Of a stretch of DNA of 64,000 bases, positions 11,130 through 23,491 are shown piece after piece (positions within the stretch are counted from its first letter, which is position 1; every line of letters begins with the position of its first letter). The notes under the pieces are model-generated. The model was not told the origin of the DNA and did no database searches. It saw only the letters and a list, made by a program, of their open reading frames with translations. Both the position numbers and the translations under genes were made by a program. The DNA comes from Micrasema longulum (lineage: Eukaryota > Arthropoda > Insecta > Trichoptera > Brachycentridae), in the NCBI GenBank assembly GCA_022494885.1, contig JAGVSM010003765.1, positions 1 through 64,000 of the forward strand, in the 5' to 3' direction.

Positions 11130-11428
11130 GAAGAATAGTGCTGCGTGTGAAATAGAACCAGAACCTGAACGAGCGTTTTCCACTCGGTGGCTATTCTCAG
11201 GTAAAAAATATTTAAAGGGAAAACGAAGCGGAAATGACTCCGCCTAATAAAGCGGTGGTTGGCCGGTTCATACTTTAGGTTTCTGGTTCGATTCCTGAGA
11301 AGGTCGACATGAAATATTGATTTCAAAGTTCGTTTTACACCGTAGTATTTCATCGTTCCTGGACTTGCGCCTAAAGCGTAAGACTGATCTGCTTACCTTC
11401 GTGTAACAGACGATCAATATGAATATGA
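11130..11428 (+). mobile_element. tRNA-headed SINE, family 2 (long form)
   Basis: Contains TGAAATAGAACCAGAACCTG at the start, a B-box-like GGTTCGATTCC at about 11285 and the family 2 body AAGCGTAAGACTGATC. The same arrangement recurs at 61185-61480, which suggests a composite SINE with an upstream extension. Confidence 0.6.
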
Positions 11429-11695
11429 ATATTTTACTAATAAATATTACATAGGTAGATTTGTATTCCTATATTATAATTATCGTATTTAACCGAGAAC
11501 CTGTTGTACATAATGAAATTGATGGTGATAAGTATTCAAAAGATTCTCTTTTTGTATGATTTCTTCCAGTTTTAGTTTTCATTTGCTTATACCGTGGCTT
11601 ACTAGCTGCTCCTGGATTTAATAAACGTAAGATCGGGAATATTAATATAAAACTAGGCCGAAGAGTTACTAACGTCTTCTGATAAAATATCATTA

Positions 11696-12580
11696 ATATT
11701 TAAAGCATTAACTTTGTGGTCAAACATTTTACTAAATGTTATTAAATATTTGTACATAACCACTTACCGACTTTTCTATGTCTACCGGTTTCGAGACGCG
11801 CCCGTCTCTTCGTCAGGACACCAATTAAAACAACTTGCAAACCAAAACGCAAAACCCACCATACACCTTTACCATAGTTGTTGCACAAAAATATAAAACC
11901 AACACGACATGCATTTTAATAAGCATATGAACCCATAAGGACAAACATGCACTGATTAAATTATGAAAATATTCTATGTTGTTTGAGAAATAGTTTAAAA
12001 AAGTAGAGGGGATTGAGGGAGGGGGTGAGCTTAAAAGGTTTAAAAGGGTGACCATTACAGTGGAACATCGTATAAAGGACTATATTGGAAGTTTGTTTGA
12101 TTATTGATCAAAGGAACATTATTTTTTAAAGCTTTCCTAATGTGAAATATTTCTATATTATTGACTTTTACCCCTTTATTATTTGTATGTAAGATTTTTA
12201 ACTCCTGTATTTTTATTAAAGTCATGATTTAAATTGATCAGGTGATTTGCGAATTCAGATAAATTATTTTTGTGAAGACATGTTCTTTAAAACGGATATC
12301 AAAATTTCTCGATGTTCTTGCAACGTAAACTAAGGGACAAGAATTGCATTTCAATTGGTAAACACCTGTATTATTCAATAAACTATTTTTATCTTTATTA
12401 TTTAGCTATAATTTACCAATATTGTTATTTGTATATATTTTTGTGCAACAACTATGGTGAAGATGTATAGTGGGTTTTGCATGTTAGTTTGCATGTTGGT
12501 TTAAATGGTGTCTTGACGAAGAGACGGGTACGTCACGAAACCGGTATACATAGAGAAGTCGGTAAGTGGTTATATACAAA
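11696..12580. mobile_element. Penelope-like element, family B, with GIY-YIG remnant
   Basis: Inverted arms lie at 11696-11825 (minus) and about 12480-12580 (plus), with hammerhead-like cores at 11779-11820 and, degenerate, 12508-12549. Between them the minus strand at about 12270-12376 reads GVYQLKCNSCPLVYVARTS, the GIY-YIG endonuclease motif of Penelope-like elements with the YVG glycine changed to Ala. Reverse transcriptase is absent and frames are broken. Confidence 0.82.
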
Positions 12581-12595
12581 TATTAGTAACGGCTA

Positions 12596-12828
12596 AAAGG
12601 ATCTACGATGCGAATGTTGATGGATGCAGAAAACGAGGAAGACCGAGAAAGACATAGCACGATCAAGTCCATCAAATACTTGAAGATGGACATGTCAAAA
12701 GTAGGAATAATCGGCGTGCGTGCATGAGAAGATGTATGAATGTAGAGGAAGCGAGGTCTGTATGCCAAGATAGAGTGATATGGCATTCTATTCTCTCTGC
12801 CTACCCCTACGGGAAAATTGCGTGATGG
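12596..12828 (+). mobile_element. RTE-like LINE 3' fragment
   Basis: Plus-strand translation shows YDANVDGCRKRGRPRKT, a stop, then HDQVHQILEDGHVKSRNNRR and VCQDRVIWHSILSAYPYGK, the extreme C-terminus of the LINE family also present at 31083-31445. It abuts the right end of the Penelope-like element. Confidence 0.75.
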
Positions 12829-13954
12829 TTTGTTTGTTTGTTTGTTTTAATAACATTTATTAAGGTCTTCGATCAAAAAGTAATTTTTTTACTGATTATT
12901 CATTTTATAACTTATACAGGTACGTACGCCATTTTTAAGTAATTGTGGAACGGGGCTGTGGGGTGGAATGACGTTATCTTGGTTTCGCTATTTGTGACAT
13001 TCTGCTAAGAAATAAAGATTCGTTTTTGTTAATAATTTATTTTTTGAAGTTTTTTTTGTGTACCTCTAAAAGTGCAGTAAATTTACTTTTCGTACAAGCA
13101 GTTTTTCATAGCGTAGAATTACATTTCGATCGCTCACTGACCGAACCTTTTTGTGTGGATACCCGATATATTTTGTACCAACGTATTATTTTATGATGTA
13201 CCTATGAAATATAGGTTCAGGACACGAGTATCTTGCTCCATTAGAGAGGTAGAAACGTTAAATATAAAATTATAATGTGTATTTATATTTATAACAATGC
13301 GCCTAGGCGCATGTTGCACAATCACTAGTGACGAATGGCAAATATGCTGTTCAATAAGACTAAAATTATCATTTTTTTATACATGTTATATTTCGTGGGG
13401 CGTTGCAGTTACCCAAGAAAGAAGAATGAATGTGGGAAACTTATGACAGCGGATTTCAAACCCGTTTGACTTTATCCGTAAAATGCAATTGCCGCAATTC
13501 CCGCAAATTATTGTTCAGGCACAATAAGCCGAGTCATGACTGTCATGAGTCATGAACGAAAGACTGAAGGCGCTGTGTGCTGTGTGCTGTGTGCATACGA
13601 GTAGGTATAAGAATGTGCAAATATTGGGCGACCTCCGGAATTCTCACTCTGCAGCTGCTTGTAACGAGAGACGCCCGAAAGCCGAATATGATTTATACAG
13701 GAAAATTCTTCGGATTCCACAAATGTTGTTCGCTTTGTTACTCATTCTATTATTATAGCGATTGTCATTACATAATTGCAGCACGAGCAATGTATGACAA
13801 CTGTTCAAACAACTCTTAAACTTGCGTTAACATTATCAACTTAATGTATATGTAATTCAATGAGTTCAAAAATAAAAATTCTTCGGATGATTGATGGTTA
13901 TGAAAATTCCACGGATATTTTATTTTACAAATATCCATTTAGTACCATTTCACA

Positions 13955-14170
13955 CGTATCGTCTAAATCCACACGGCACAGTAAAATTAGGAAGGATTGA
14001 CATTTAATGTTTTGTTTTGTATTTATTTAAAATTTATAACAGGTAAAAATCCTGCAAAAGGAAATTGAGTGGAAATTAGTCAGCCGCGAGGTGTACTAGT
14101 TATTGTGTTTGTCTGGCATTAAATAAAAAAAATCACTATAATACATTAAATATCAATCCACCCTATGGTA
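13955..14170 (+). repeat. Dispersed repeat K, copy 1
   Basis: Shares AATCCTGCAAAAGGAAAT, GTGGAAATTAGTCA and CTGGCATTAAATAAA with 15835-16065. Class unknown. Confidence 0.6.
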
Positions 14171-14242
14171 TTATATAGTGCCTTGTGGATTTTGTGAACT
14201 GGGTCTTAGACTGAATTAATTCCTGCGTATATAAAAAGTAAT

Positions 14243-14775
14243 GTGTTTCCCGTACGTGCTGATCTTCTAAACACATCCTGCGGTCTTGTCATTTCCCCTC
14301 TCTATGACTACCGAATGGAGTGTCTCGCTACTATCCATGGCCCTGTAATAGGTCCAGTCGGATATACAAGCCCAAAAAACTCTTTTTTTTGCTACAAAAT
14401 GAATGACCAGAATTTGATACGAACATCAAATGTTAGGGACCTGGGGGTTTGATTTGTGAGCACCCTGACATTTCATGAACACATAGAGACAATCAGTGGT
14501 AATGCATTGAAGATGTTAGGGTTCGTTCTGCGTACTGCCAGGGTTTTTGAAAATACCCGCATGTTGAGAACTCTTTACAACTCCTTGGTGCGAAGTAGAC
14601 TCGAGAGTGGCTCGATGATTTGGGGACCACATGAACTGAAGTACTCTCTTATGATAGAGAAAATCCAAAAGAAGTTTCTGAGATATCTCTACATGAGAGT
14701 GCGGGTATTATCCTTGGCTCTACCCGACCGATTTTCTCCAGAGTATGCTCGGCTACAACAGTTTAGAGTTTAGAA
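14243..14775 (+). mobile_element. Jockey-like LINE reverse transcriptase fragment
   Basis: Two frames, separated by a stop, show the C-terminal thumb of a Jockey-type reverse transcriptase: NVRDLGV, then TFHEHIETISGNALKMLGFV and LYNSLVRSRLESGSMIWGPH followed by IEKIQKKFLRYLY. The catalytic core and endonuclease are missing. Confidence 0.78.
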
Positions 14776-14948
14776 GAAAAAAAAATGAATAAATTAAATA
14801 AATAAACAAATCGACAAAATTAATTATTCATGCATCAAATCAATTAAATTTTAGAAATTACATTTTCGAAACTAGCCGCAAATAGCATTTTAAAAAGCAA
14901 CAGAAATTCTCATTAAATGAATATGTACCTTCGTGAATATGTACATAA

Positions 14949-15376
14949 AATCATCATCATTCCCTTTCCGCAACTAATGATGCACTGCATTGGTACACCA
15001 ATTGCAGCGTATCTTGATCATTTTTTGTTACATGAAGGTAAGGCGACCTCCGTGGTGAAGTGGTCAAGACGTTTGACTCACGCGCGGAAGGTTCCGGCTT
15101 CGATTCCCGGTGGAAACACAAAAATTAAAATGTGATCTTTTTCAAGCCTGAGTGTTCTGTGATGTAATCCACCACTGTAATTGGACCTCCTGGCCTGTTG
15201 GGGTTCAAAAAAAAAGATTATCAGTCTTACGCTTCAGGTACCAGTCCAGGGACTAAGAAATATTCAGTGTGAAAACACCTTTGTAAATAAATGTATCATA
15301 TCAACCACGTCGGGAATCGAACCCGAGACCTCTTGCATGATAGTAAACGCGCTGATCATTACACCACGAGGCCGAA
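14949..15376 (-). mobile_element. tRNA-headed SINE, family 2, interrupted by a family 1 SINE
   Basis: Read on the minus strand the head (CGGCCTCGTGGTGTAATGAT, B box GGTTCGATTCC) is at 15300-15376 and the (ATG)n tail at 14949-14960. The body is split at about 15041-15215 by a plus-strand family 1 SINE, so family 2 inserted first. Confidence 0.75.
15041..15215 (+). mobile_element. tRNA-headed SINE, family 1, nested
   Basis: Starts AGGCGACCTCCGTGGTGAAG, has a slightly altered B box (GCTTCGATTCC) and ends in an A-rich tail. Sequence flanking it joins into a continuous family 2 SINE. Confidence 0.75.
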
Positions 15377-15834
15377 ATAGGTAACACAACAAAAGTCGAC
15401 AAAAACGCACTCATTAAACCGCCACATATTATGTTTGTTTCATCTCTAAAAGTAACACCCGAAACTTTAGTTTCAATGCTGTTCATGTTTTGGGTCGATT
15501 TCCCGAAGCTTCACCAAGCCAACATACGTAGTATATTGTTTAATGCATTAAATCTATATAATATTCACCCCTGGATGACTCGTTCTATCTTCAATGTCAT
15601 TTATTGTATTCATTTACATGAAAAACAGCCATTACCTCATTTTCTCATCAAATCCTCGAACAAGAGTTGCATATCATATTTCCGGCAATTTCATGCAATG
15701 TAGATATAGGTAACTCAATTCTAGTTGAGGCCATCCAATACATTCAAATAGCCTTAGTATTGATGTGTCTCTACAGTCTTCCGAAGGATACAATAGTATG
15801 TGTTTATTAAACACGAATACTTAATTCACACGAA

Positions 15835-16065
15835 TCTTCGAAATCAAGACGGCACGGTAAAATTAGGGTTGATTGACATTTATTATATTATTTTGTATTA
15901 ATAAATAATTTATTCATGGGCTGCTCTTGGGTGAAAATCCTGCAAAAGGAAATCAAGTGGAAATTAGTCACCGTATTGCGTTTGCCTGGCATTAAATAAA
16001 TAAACGTAATAAAAAAAATAAATTAGAATACTATAAACATCAACCCACCATAGGTTAAATTATTA
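15835..16065 (+). repeat. Dispersed repeat K, copy 2
   Basis: Second copy of the repeat at 13955-14170, with the same order of conserved strings and about 1.9 kb between the starts. Confidence 0.6.
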
Positions 16066-16717
16066 TTAATCAATAAGTAATCTAAAATCAATAAGTAATC
16101 GAATGCATTAAAAAAAATTCAACCGAAAGTATAAGTATATTTTAATTTTTCAAAACTTGCCTTCAGGCTTGACGATTTTACAAATACATTTCTGTGAACA
16201 TACAGTTTGGAAATATTACTTTTTTATATTACATTTTTAAAGTTCGAGTATTAAGGGTCTATGAAATACTGTCGAGTAAAAAAAAATATTTTTTTGTTAC
16301 TCATTAGTGGCATAAAAAACATTTTTATATTTGCAATTTCGGATTCCCGCAAAAACGGTCATTGCATCGGCCACGCCCCTAATACGTCACAATTCACGTT
16401 AATTTTTAACTTTGTTCATAATCGTTTATTTTTTTTAGAACATCGTCACGAATCTTGACGTCGCAATTATCAATGCCAAACATGTCGCGTTTTTCTAGTG
16501 ACATATGTTTTTTACAATTTATTTTTTAAAGTTAAATATGAAAACATTTCTCCACAATATCCATACTGATTTTGAAAATACAATTAAATTCGTAGTATGT
16601 GATATTTCCCGATTATTTTTAATATAAAGTATTTTTAAAATTCCCTTTCTGAATTGCTTGCATAAACCCTAGTAATTTCCACTTGATAGAAATTGCTTTG
16701 TAGAGGTGCTGAGATGG

Positions 16718-16787
16718 TGATGGTAATGTGAGATGGATACGATCGCTCCTGTCTAGTTTCGAACGTATCCATCTCACATTACCATCC
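16718..16787. repeat. Small inverted repeat
   Basis: Arms of about 25 bases (GATGGTAATGTGAGATGGAT and its complement) flank a 16-base loop. Possibly the tip of a decayed foldback element. Confidence 0.6.
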
Positions 16788-16864
16788 TTTCAAGACAAAA
16801 ATACTTGATTTATTGGCTTCATTGGCAGCATACTGATAAAATAAAACAGGATATAATCAATTAG

Positions 16865-17000
16865 TTAAGTAAACCTTAAGAAAGAAGCCTGTTTAGTTGA
16901 AACTGGTCGGTGGAAAAAAATTCGTGGTTAAAAAAAAGTTGTTTTATTTATTTTATTATAATGAATAACCACAAAGTTAGTGCTTCAAATAAAAAATATA
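16865..17000 (+). mobile_element. Penelope-like terminal arm, family C
   Basis: Plus-oriented arm with a mutated hammerhead-like core at 16871-16913 (CTTAAGAAA in place of CTTGACGAA) and the end sequence AATAACCACAAAGTTAGTGC. Confidence 0.6.
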
Positions 17001-17502
17001 ATTTATTTAGAAAAGTAACACCCTGTGTACAAACTTTGCATCTGTTTGAGTACTGGAATGGCCTCAACTTAAGCTGCGTTACCTAACTTGTACGTTCCTA
17101 CTACGTATAGCTGCATTTTGCATAAATTACATATAACAATGCCTTGACATGCTCAAGGTAGGTTTTCCTAATGTTTTTAATGTATTACATTGTCTTATTT
17201 ACAATCTTTCTAAATACATTTTTACAAAACGATAAAATTAAAATAATTTTGTATCGTCACTGCTATACAACCCAGCGATTTTTTTTATCGAAAGTAAATT
17301 TATATAATTAAAAATGATTAAAATATAAAAAAAAAAAATCTTTCCAATCAAACTAATTTTTCATGCATAAAAAATATAAGATCTTTTAAAGAAATAATAT
17401 AGGTTACAATATCATTTAATATCCCAGAGAGGCTACTAAAAATTGTAATTAAATATGTTTTTTAATATGGATTTTTTTATTTAATATATTTATAAGTCAG
17501 AT

Positions 17503-17769
17503 AGGTCACCCTCGTGGTGTAATGGTCAGCGCGTTTGCCTACCATACAAGAGGTCTCGGGTTCGATTCCCGACATGGTTGATATGAAATATTTATTTGAA
17601 AGGGTTTTTTCACACTAGAATATTTCGTAGTCCCTGGACTGTATCTGAAGCGTAAGATTGATCACCCTATCTTCATGTAACAAAATTTATCGAGATATGC
17701 TGCGATTGGTGCACCACTTCAGTGCTCTATGCACCATTAGGTGCAAACATGGAATGATGATGATGATAG
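17503..17769 (+). mobile_element. tRNA-headed SINE, family 2 (complete)
   Basis: A box region GTGGTGTAATGGTCAGCGCG, perfect B box GGTTCGATTCC at 17559-17569, a body of about 190 bases and an (ATG)n tail. This is the best complete copy of the family. Not a working tRNA gene: no proper acceptor pairing or terminator follows the B box. Confidence 0.8.
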
Positions 17770-17794
17770 ATAGATGTGTATTTTTTTAATATAA

Positions 17795-18010
17795 AAATTA
17801 TATTTCAAGCACTAACTTTGTGGTTATTCATTATAATAAAATAAATAAAACAACTTTGTTTTTAAGAGATTGAGTTTTACTACTGACGTTTCTTGGTGGA
17901 ACTGCATTTTAATTATAATAATAAAAATACGTTTATAGTTTTATTCCACTTTTATTTATAAATTTTTACCAGTGATCGGGTTTCGTCGTGACATCGTCAG
18001 ATTTTATTTT
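17795..18010 (-). mobile_element. Penelope-like arms, families C and D
   Basis: A family C arm fragment (17795-17870) abuts a different arm (about 17885-18010) whose minus strand at 17971-18000 reads CTGACGATGTCACGACGAAA, another hammerhead-like core. Pieces similar to the second arm occur near 57190-57245 and 57550-57585. Confidence 0.5.
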
Positions 18011-18137
18011 AAACTACTTATTTGTATGTATTTATGTACAAAAATCGGCAAATCTCTTTACTGTGCCAAGCCCACCGTTGAATATTATGTAACTATACGG
18101 GGTATTCTGTAAACCCTGTCACATCCAAAACCACGAT

Positions 18138-18405
18138 GATCAGTATGAGCAAGAAGACATATTGGCACATTAAAATAATTTTTTAGATCGACTTAAATCT
18201 TAAAAAATAAAATAAAGAAAAAAACAAATCGTTGCTTACTTCTGCAGGGGAGAAACGAGGAGGGGGGAGTCTGAACCGCACGGCCGCGGCCCCCCCTCGA
18301 GTCTCCCCTGCAGAAGTAAGCAACCATTTGTTTTATTTCTATATTTTATTTTTTAAGATTTTAGTCTTTTAAAAAATTATTTCAATGAGCCAATATGTCT
18401 TTTTT
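18138..18405. repeat. Long foldback element with GC-rich centre
   Basis: Arms of about 100 bases are inverted copies, including GTTGCTTACTTCTGCAGGGG at 18231-18250 and its complement on the right. The loop (about 18260-18295) is strikingly GC-rich (GCACGGCCGCGGCCCCCCCT) in an AT-rich setting. Confidence 0.7.
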
Positions 18406-18424
18406 GCCAATAACGGTATGCGGG

Positions 18425-18720
18425 TAGTGGTCTCGTGAGTCATAAGTAGTGTCGCGGACTCCAGAGCGGGAGGTCCGAGATTCGAATCCCGCCCGACCAC
18501 AACTTGTTTCCCATTTTCTAAACGGTTATTTTCGACTAAAAGAAAATAACCTCAAAATTTAAATACACAAATATTTTATAAGTCTCGTGCTCCCTTTACC
18601 TACGCGTAAACGGGTAAATTGATGCAACCTACGATGCTAAAAGGTAACTATTTATTATATTATAGAATCCCAACCGCCTATGTCTATGCGGTATGTAGCT
18701 GCAAACGTTCATTAGCCAAC
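18425..18720 (+). mobile_element. tRNA-headed SINE, family 4
   Basis: Head GGTAGTGGTCTCGTGAGTCA, a B-box-like GATTCGAATCC near 18479-18489 followed by CGCCCGACCAC, and a body of about 200 bases. Only one clear copy in the window. Confidence 0.6.
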
Positions 18721-18724
18721 GCCT

Positions 18725-19240
18725 ATTATTGTTATTATGGATAACTTATACAGCCCCATTTTCGTAATATATTACATATAAAGATATCAATTTAATTTTA
18801 GCTTTTTTTAATTTAAGAAAAACAATGTACTTTAAGTTTCTTCCGAAACATCACTTCACTCTCACAGTTTCGCACCTCTGCTGGGAGAGCATTCCATGCT
18901 GTAGAGCCTGCGACCGCAAATGCGCGTTCGCTTAATTTGCGTAAAGGTATAATAACTTTTCCTTTCGACGTAGATCTGATCTAAGCGTAAAACGTCTGTC
19001 AGCTATTTCATTTGTAATGCAAAGTTCCCTTAGATATCCTGGATCAGAGTTGTGCAGTGACTTATACATAAGCCGACAGAGTTTGTATTAATATTAGTTT
19101 GTTTGTATTGTAGTTTGTATGTTGTTATTCCCGAAGTAGTGGAGTGATATGACTGAACTCGGAGATTCGGAAAATAAGTCTCGCTGCGGCATTCAATACA
19201 GACTGTAGGCGAGTCATTCACAGCCCATCAGTTGATTCGA
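18725..19240 (-). mobile_element. L2/Daphne-like LINE 3' part
   Basis: Minus-strand remains of the C-terminal block of the same family as 7340-8885, with the 3' untranslated string ATGGATAACTTATACAGCCC (plus strand) at about 18737. Stop codons throughout. Confidence 0.7.
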
Positions 19241-19259
19241 ACAAAAATTGTGCTATGAT

Positions 19260-19800
19260 AATTACTACTACTACTACTACTATCGTCACGCCGTTTTCCC
19301 GTAGAGGTAGGCAGAGAGAATGGACGGCCACACACGTCTATCCTGGCATACATTCCAAGCTTCTTCCACATTCATACATCTCGTCGTACATGCCCTTCGG
19401 TTCTGTCTGCTTTTGAAATGACTAGAATTACGATTTTGGTTTATCTGACATGCCGCGTCTTTCTTGGTCGTTTTCGTCCCACGTTACCGTTCATTCTCGC
19501 CATATATACCTGTTTTACCATTCTTTCGTCATTCATTCGTTCAACATGACTGAACCACCTCAGAGACACTTTATTAATTTTATCAATTATACCTGATTCA
19601 GATTTACACTCTCGCCTGATTTTATTATTCGTAACCCTGTCATACGTTGATTTCTCACACATTTGTCTAAGATATCGCATTTCGACCGCGTTCACTCGGC
19701 TTTCATCCTTCCTCTGCCAGTTCCACGTTTCGCTTCCACATATAATTGTTGGGTCTAAAACTCCGTTGTGCACTTTCAGTTTAGCTTCGATTGACCTATT
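19260..19800 (-). mobile_element. RTE-like LINE fragment
   Basis: Minus strand reads DPTIICGSETWNWQRKDESR, NAVEMRYLRQMC, DKINKVSLRWFSHVERMNDE and RKRPRKT, the region after the reverse transcriptase core. Truncated at both ends; related copies at 31083-31445, 46185-47250 and 58730-59080. Confidence 0.82.
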
Positions 19801-19804
19801 ACAT

Positions 19805-21015
19805 ATTATACATACAACAAAATCGGTAAATTATACGTGAATTTATAGGTATCGTATCCTGAGTAAAATTTCTTTGGCCACTAGTTCCTGTGAATTCATT
19901 AGTTTTTTAAAGCCAATCAACGGTCTTTGTGGGTTGCATCTTAAAAATTATTTTTAATTAAAGTCGGTATGGTAAAAGCATGATCTATGTAGACATGGCG
20001 AGTCATCTTTAAGTCAGGGTCAGGAGTGATAACACCGCATGCTTCTTGAATGCTTGACTTTGCTGTAGGAACATATCGACAATGCTGTTCAGAGAAATTT
20101 TGTCAAATTTTGTGAGGATCCTCGACAGAGGTGAAAAGAATCCGCCGTTGGTTCTAAAATTAATAAAGCAATGACAGCATTGGTACGCAAATTACGGTGA
20201 GGTAAGTTGAAGTTATCGAAGCGAGTGTATCATGAGAGCGTCAATATCATCAGATATTATTTTGTGGAAAATGTTGCAAAATGACCTTTTTAACCGTTAT
20301 TCCGAATAAATCCGAAATAAGTTTTCTCGGTGAGCCATCTTATTTGTGGATACGAAACTATAGAAGAGTTTTAGCATGTACAGCATTGCTAAATAAAATT
20401 TTCTATTACAATGCTGCTGTAATAATACGTTTAGTAATAGTAATGTGAGTAATCATGGATTGAATAATTTGTGCTAATAAGGTGGCAGCTTGCCATAATT
20501 ACACGCCGACTGGCCAGTGTCACTCTAGTCCTCTAGTCACGGGGACTCTCATGCGACAATAAAGCTGTTGATGCAGTATGCAAGCAAATCGCTTTGTCCT
20601 CAATTATTATACCATTCTTACTAAATTGAAATACGCAACGGACTCTCAGTGCGTTCACTTGTCAGATTTACCTAATATTACACGAATCGCCATCATTTTA
20701 ATTCTTTAATTTAACTCACCCAATAATATTACCTATTTTTTTAACAGCGATGACGCCGCGCCGTTGCGAATTTGGAGATCACCAGAGCTCTCATCGGCTG
20801 GGTTAAGTGATCACTTTACACACTGTGTTTTATTCGCCATTCTGCATATAGGTAGTTGACTTCAATATCTACGTATGGCAATTTTTTCGATTCACTTTAT
20901 ATGCTCGGTTTGAGTTTGAATATTACATTACCACGAGCGTTAGTTTACTATAGAGAATGAAAGTACCTAGAAAACTAGCGACATCTATGAGTATATTGTT
21001 AAAACAGGTTTTTAT
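19805..21015. other. No gene recognised
   Basis: Contains isolated moderately GC-rich stretches (20000-20230, 20480-20600) that resemble decayed mobile elements but that I could not assign. Confidence 0.35.
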
Positions 21016-21026
21016 AGACCTGCACT

Positions 21027-21258
21027 GCTATTCCGAACGCCATCGCGGCCGTAGAAAAAGCTTTTATCTCGCGTATTCACGTTCGAAATACGCGAGATAA
21101 AAGCTTCTTCTACGGCCGCGAGAGCGTTTGGAATACCACCCCTGGGGTGCTATTCTGAACCACTCTCGCGGCACGAGAAAACAGTTTTTCTCGTGTATTT
21201 TATATGTAAATACACGAGATAATACGGCCGCGAGAGCGTTTGGAATACCACCCCAGAA
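21027..21258. repeat. Two adjacent foldback elements sharing termini
   Basis: First palindrome 21027-21144: arms contain TATTCCGAACGCCATCGCGG and AGATAAAAGCTT. Second 21145-21258: starts CTGGGGTGCTATTCTGAAC and ends GTTTGGAATACCACCCCAG. Both share the terminal TATTC(C/T)GAAC. A third copy is at 30068-30184. Confidence 0.7.
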
Positions 21259-21259
21259 A

Positions 21260-22285
21260 TCTTTATATTGGATTCGTTTAAAAGATAGACAACTTCGAGA
21301 TTTTGTATTAACCTAACTTATTTAAACCAGAGCATATTAGCAAAGCTTGAGAAAATATCTAATATTGAAATCGATTCCAGGAAACATACAGAATTCGTCT
21401 GTAAAGATTTGTTTTTTACGTAATAACGTCAATAACGTATCTTGACTTTAATAATTGTGATCTATCTTTAATAATATAAAGAAGGGGAAAAAACAAGTTC
21501 TGAACAAAATTGCTTGACATGATCTATATTTACACTATCTATACACTGGGTATTTTTTTGTCCACATTGATACAATGGCCTACTCTTCAACTGATTTATT
21601 TTCCTTTCGAATTTGCCCACAAAGAAAGCATTTGAGGTTCACTTCGTGTTTTTATTCAAAGAAAGTACCTACCTAACATTCACTCTATATTTTGAAATGA
21701 AAGTCAATTGTACTGTTTATGTACCCAGTTGCCTGACTAGACACGGGCTCATTACTCATTTCATTATCTCCATAAAATAATATTAAACGAATGATAAAAA
21801 ATACATATTAGATATTACCTAGGTACATACATATATTATATATATAACACAGAATGAGCATTCAATTTTTCAATTGTATTAATTCATATGTACTCGTATG
21901 TACATTACAAAATGGAATATCTTAATTCATACGTGTAGAAATAATGAAAATAAAAAGGTTAAATTAAGTATAAATAAAAATAACACATAAGTATACATAA
22001 TATCCAGAGAATAATATTTTTTCAAAGTAAAAGAATCTTGTAACGAAAAACTCCCTCAGAGACGTGAAAAATGTCAATGTCCAAAGTAATATAGTTCAAC
22101 ATAGAGATAGCCCTTCCAACAGGCATAACCATTCGCAGGTTGGTCCTGTATATTGGAATGCAAAACAGTCTTTGCCGAAGCTGTCTAAGGTTACTATCCG
22201 TAACATAAAAGCCAATGCTCCGCATAATTTCAGGGTTGTCAATAATACCGCGCGGCAATCTTTGAATTTTCATACAATTAGACAC
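21260..22285. other. No feature recognised
   Basis: AT-rich sequence without recognisable frames or repeats. Confidence 0.35.
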
Positions 22286-22289
22286 ATAA

Positions 22290-22566
22290 ATACACATGTT
22301 AGCTTATACCGTCTCGATATGTACCGATGAATAGAGGGTTTATAATTGCATCCCTGTGCCCGTATCACAATGAGAAGTTAAAATTTATCTTCAATTTTAT
22401 CTACAAAGTTAAATTATGTTTTCGTATGAAAAATAGAATATTCGTGGAAATTTTTCTTCTAAAAATCTTCAATTACGGGCTACCGACGAAGATACTTTAA
22501 ATTGACTTTACTTTGTACTGTCTCGATATGTACCGATGAAGATAGCGTTTGTAATCGCGACCCTTC
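22290..22566 (-). repeat. Dispersed repeat F, reverse orientation
   Basis: Contains the complement of CCGATTACAATGGGAAG-type and TTTGTAGATAAAATT-type strings of repeat F, in rearranged order, ending GTTTGTAATCGCGACCCT. Confidence 0.5.
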
Positions 22567-23491
22567 TTTGGTAGCATCTGCTAAGTACGAATAGGGTACT
22601 TCTTCAATTTTATACTAATTCTGACCTAATATTTATCATTTTAACTGCACGAAGATTTCATTTCGTGACCTTTGTTGCCGGTAGAATGCCACCTTATGGG
22701 AACTAGGAACACAGAAGCACCCAAGTCTCGAGTGTCCTAACTCCTGACAAAAGGCTTCAGCGGAGTCGAATGCACGAAATAGTTTATATCGCAACCCATT
22801 AACTTCTGTCTGCTGAAATCATGGGGCTTGTTTTAGATCCTCGCCAAAATCAATTGGATTTTATCGAGGGGTAGAGACCACTGTATAAGATTGCTTCGGG
22901 AATAAATATATAATATCGATGCTATCTTCATTTTTATCCATATACGTATATATGTATATCATCTTTGAATAAACTTAACAGTGATGCATAATTATTTGTA
23001 AATATATATTTTAACTTTATTATTATGTTTTTTAAATTACATATTCTACCATATATGTAGATATGTTACCATTATTACTTTTTTGTATTATTTTGTATTT
23101 ATTTTTAATAACAATTAATTAGCGAATTGAATTATAAAATTACTATAAATTAGTAATTACATATTGCCATGTATTATTATATAACTTTTCTGCATTCCAT
23201 TTTTCCATGTTTAATTTTTGGTTATTTATATTTTTCTTTTATTATTTCATTTATTGTTTTGATTATTTTGTAAATTGTTTAATATGTTAATATGTGTTTT
23301 TGTTTTATATATGGAAGAGTCCCGACTTAACACGGAATTTTCTAACAAGTCGGGACATAAAAAAAATATAATTGTGCTCTATGATAAAATTGTGTATTTT
23401 GTGCATTAAATAAATAAATAAATGGAAGACGCGGGGATTACTATTACAAAGAGAAATATAGTTTGTAGATTATAAACGAAACCATCATTAA

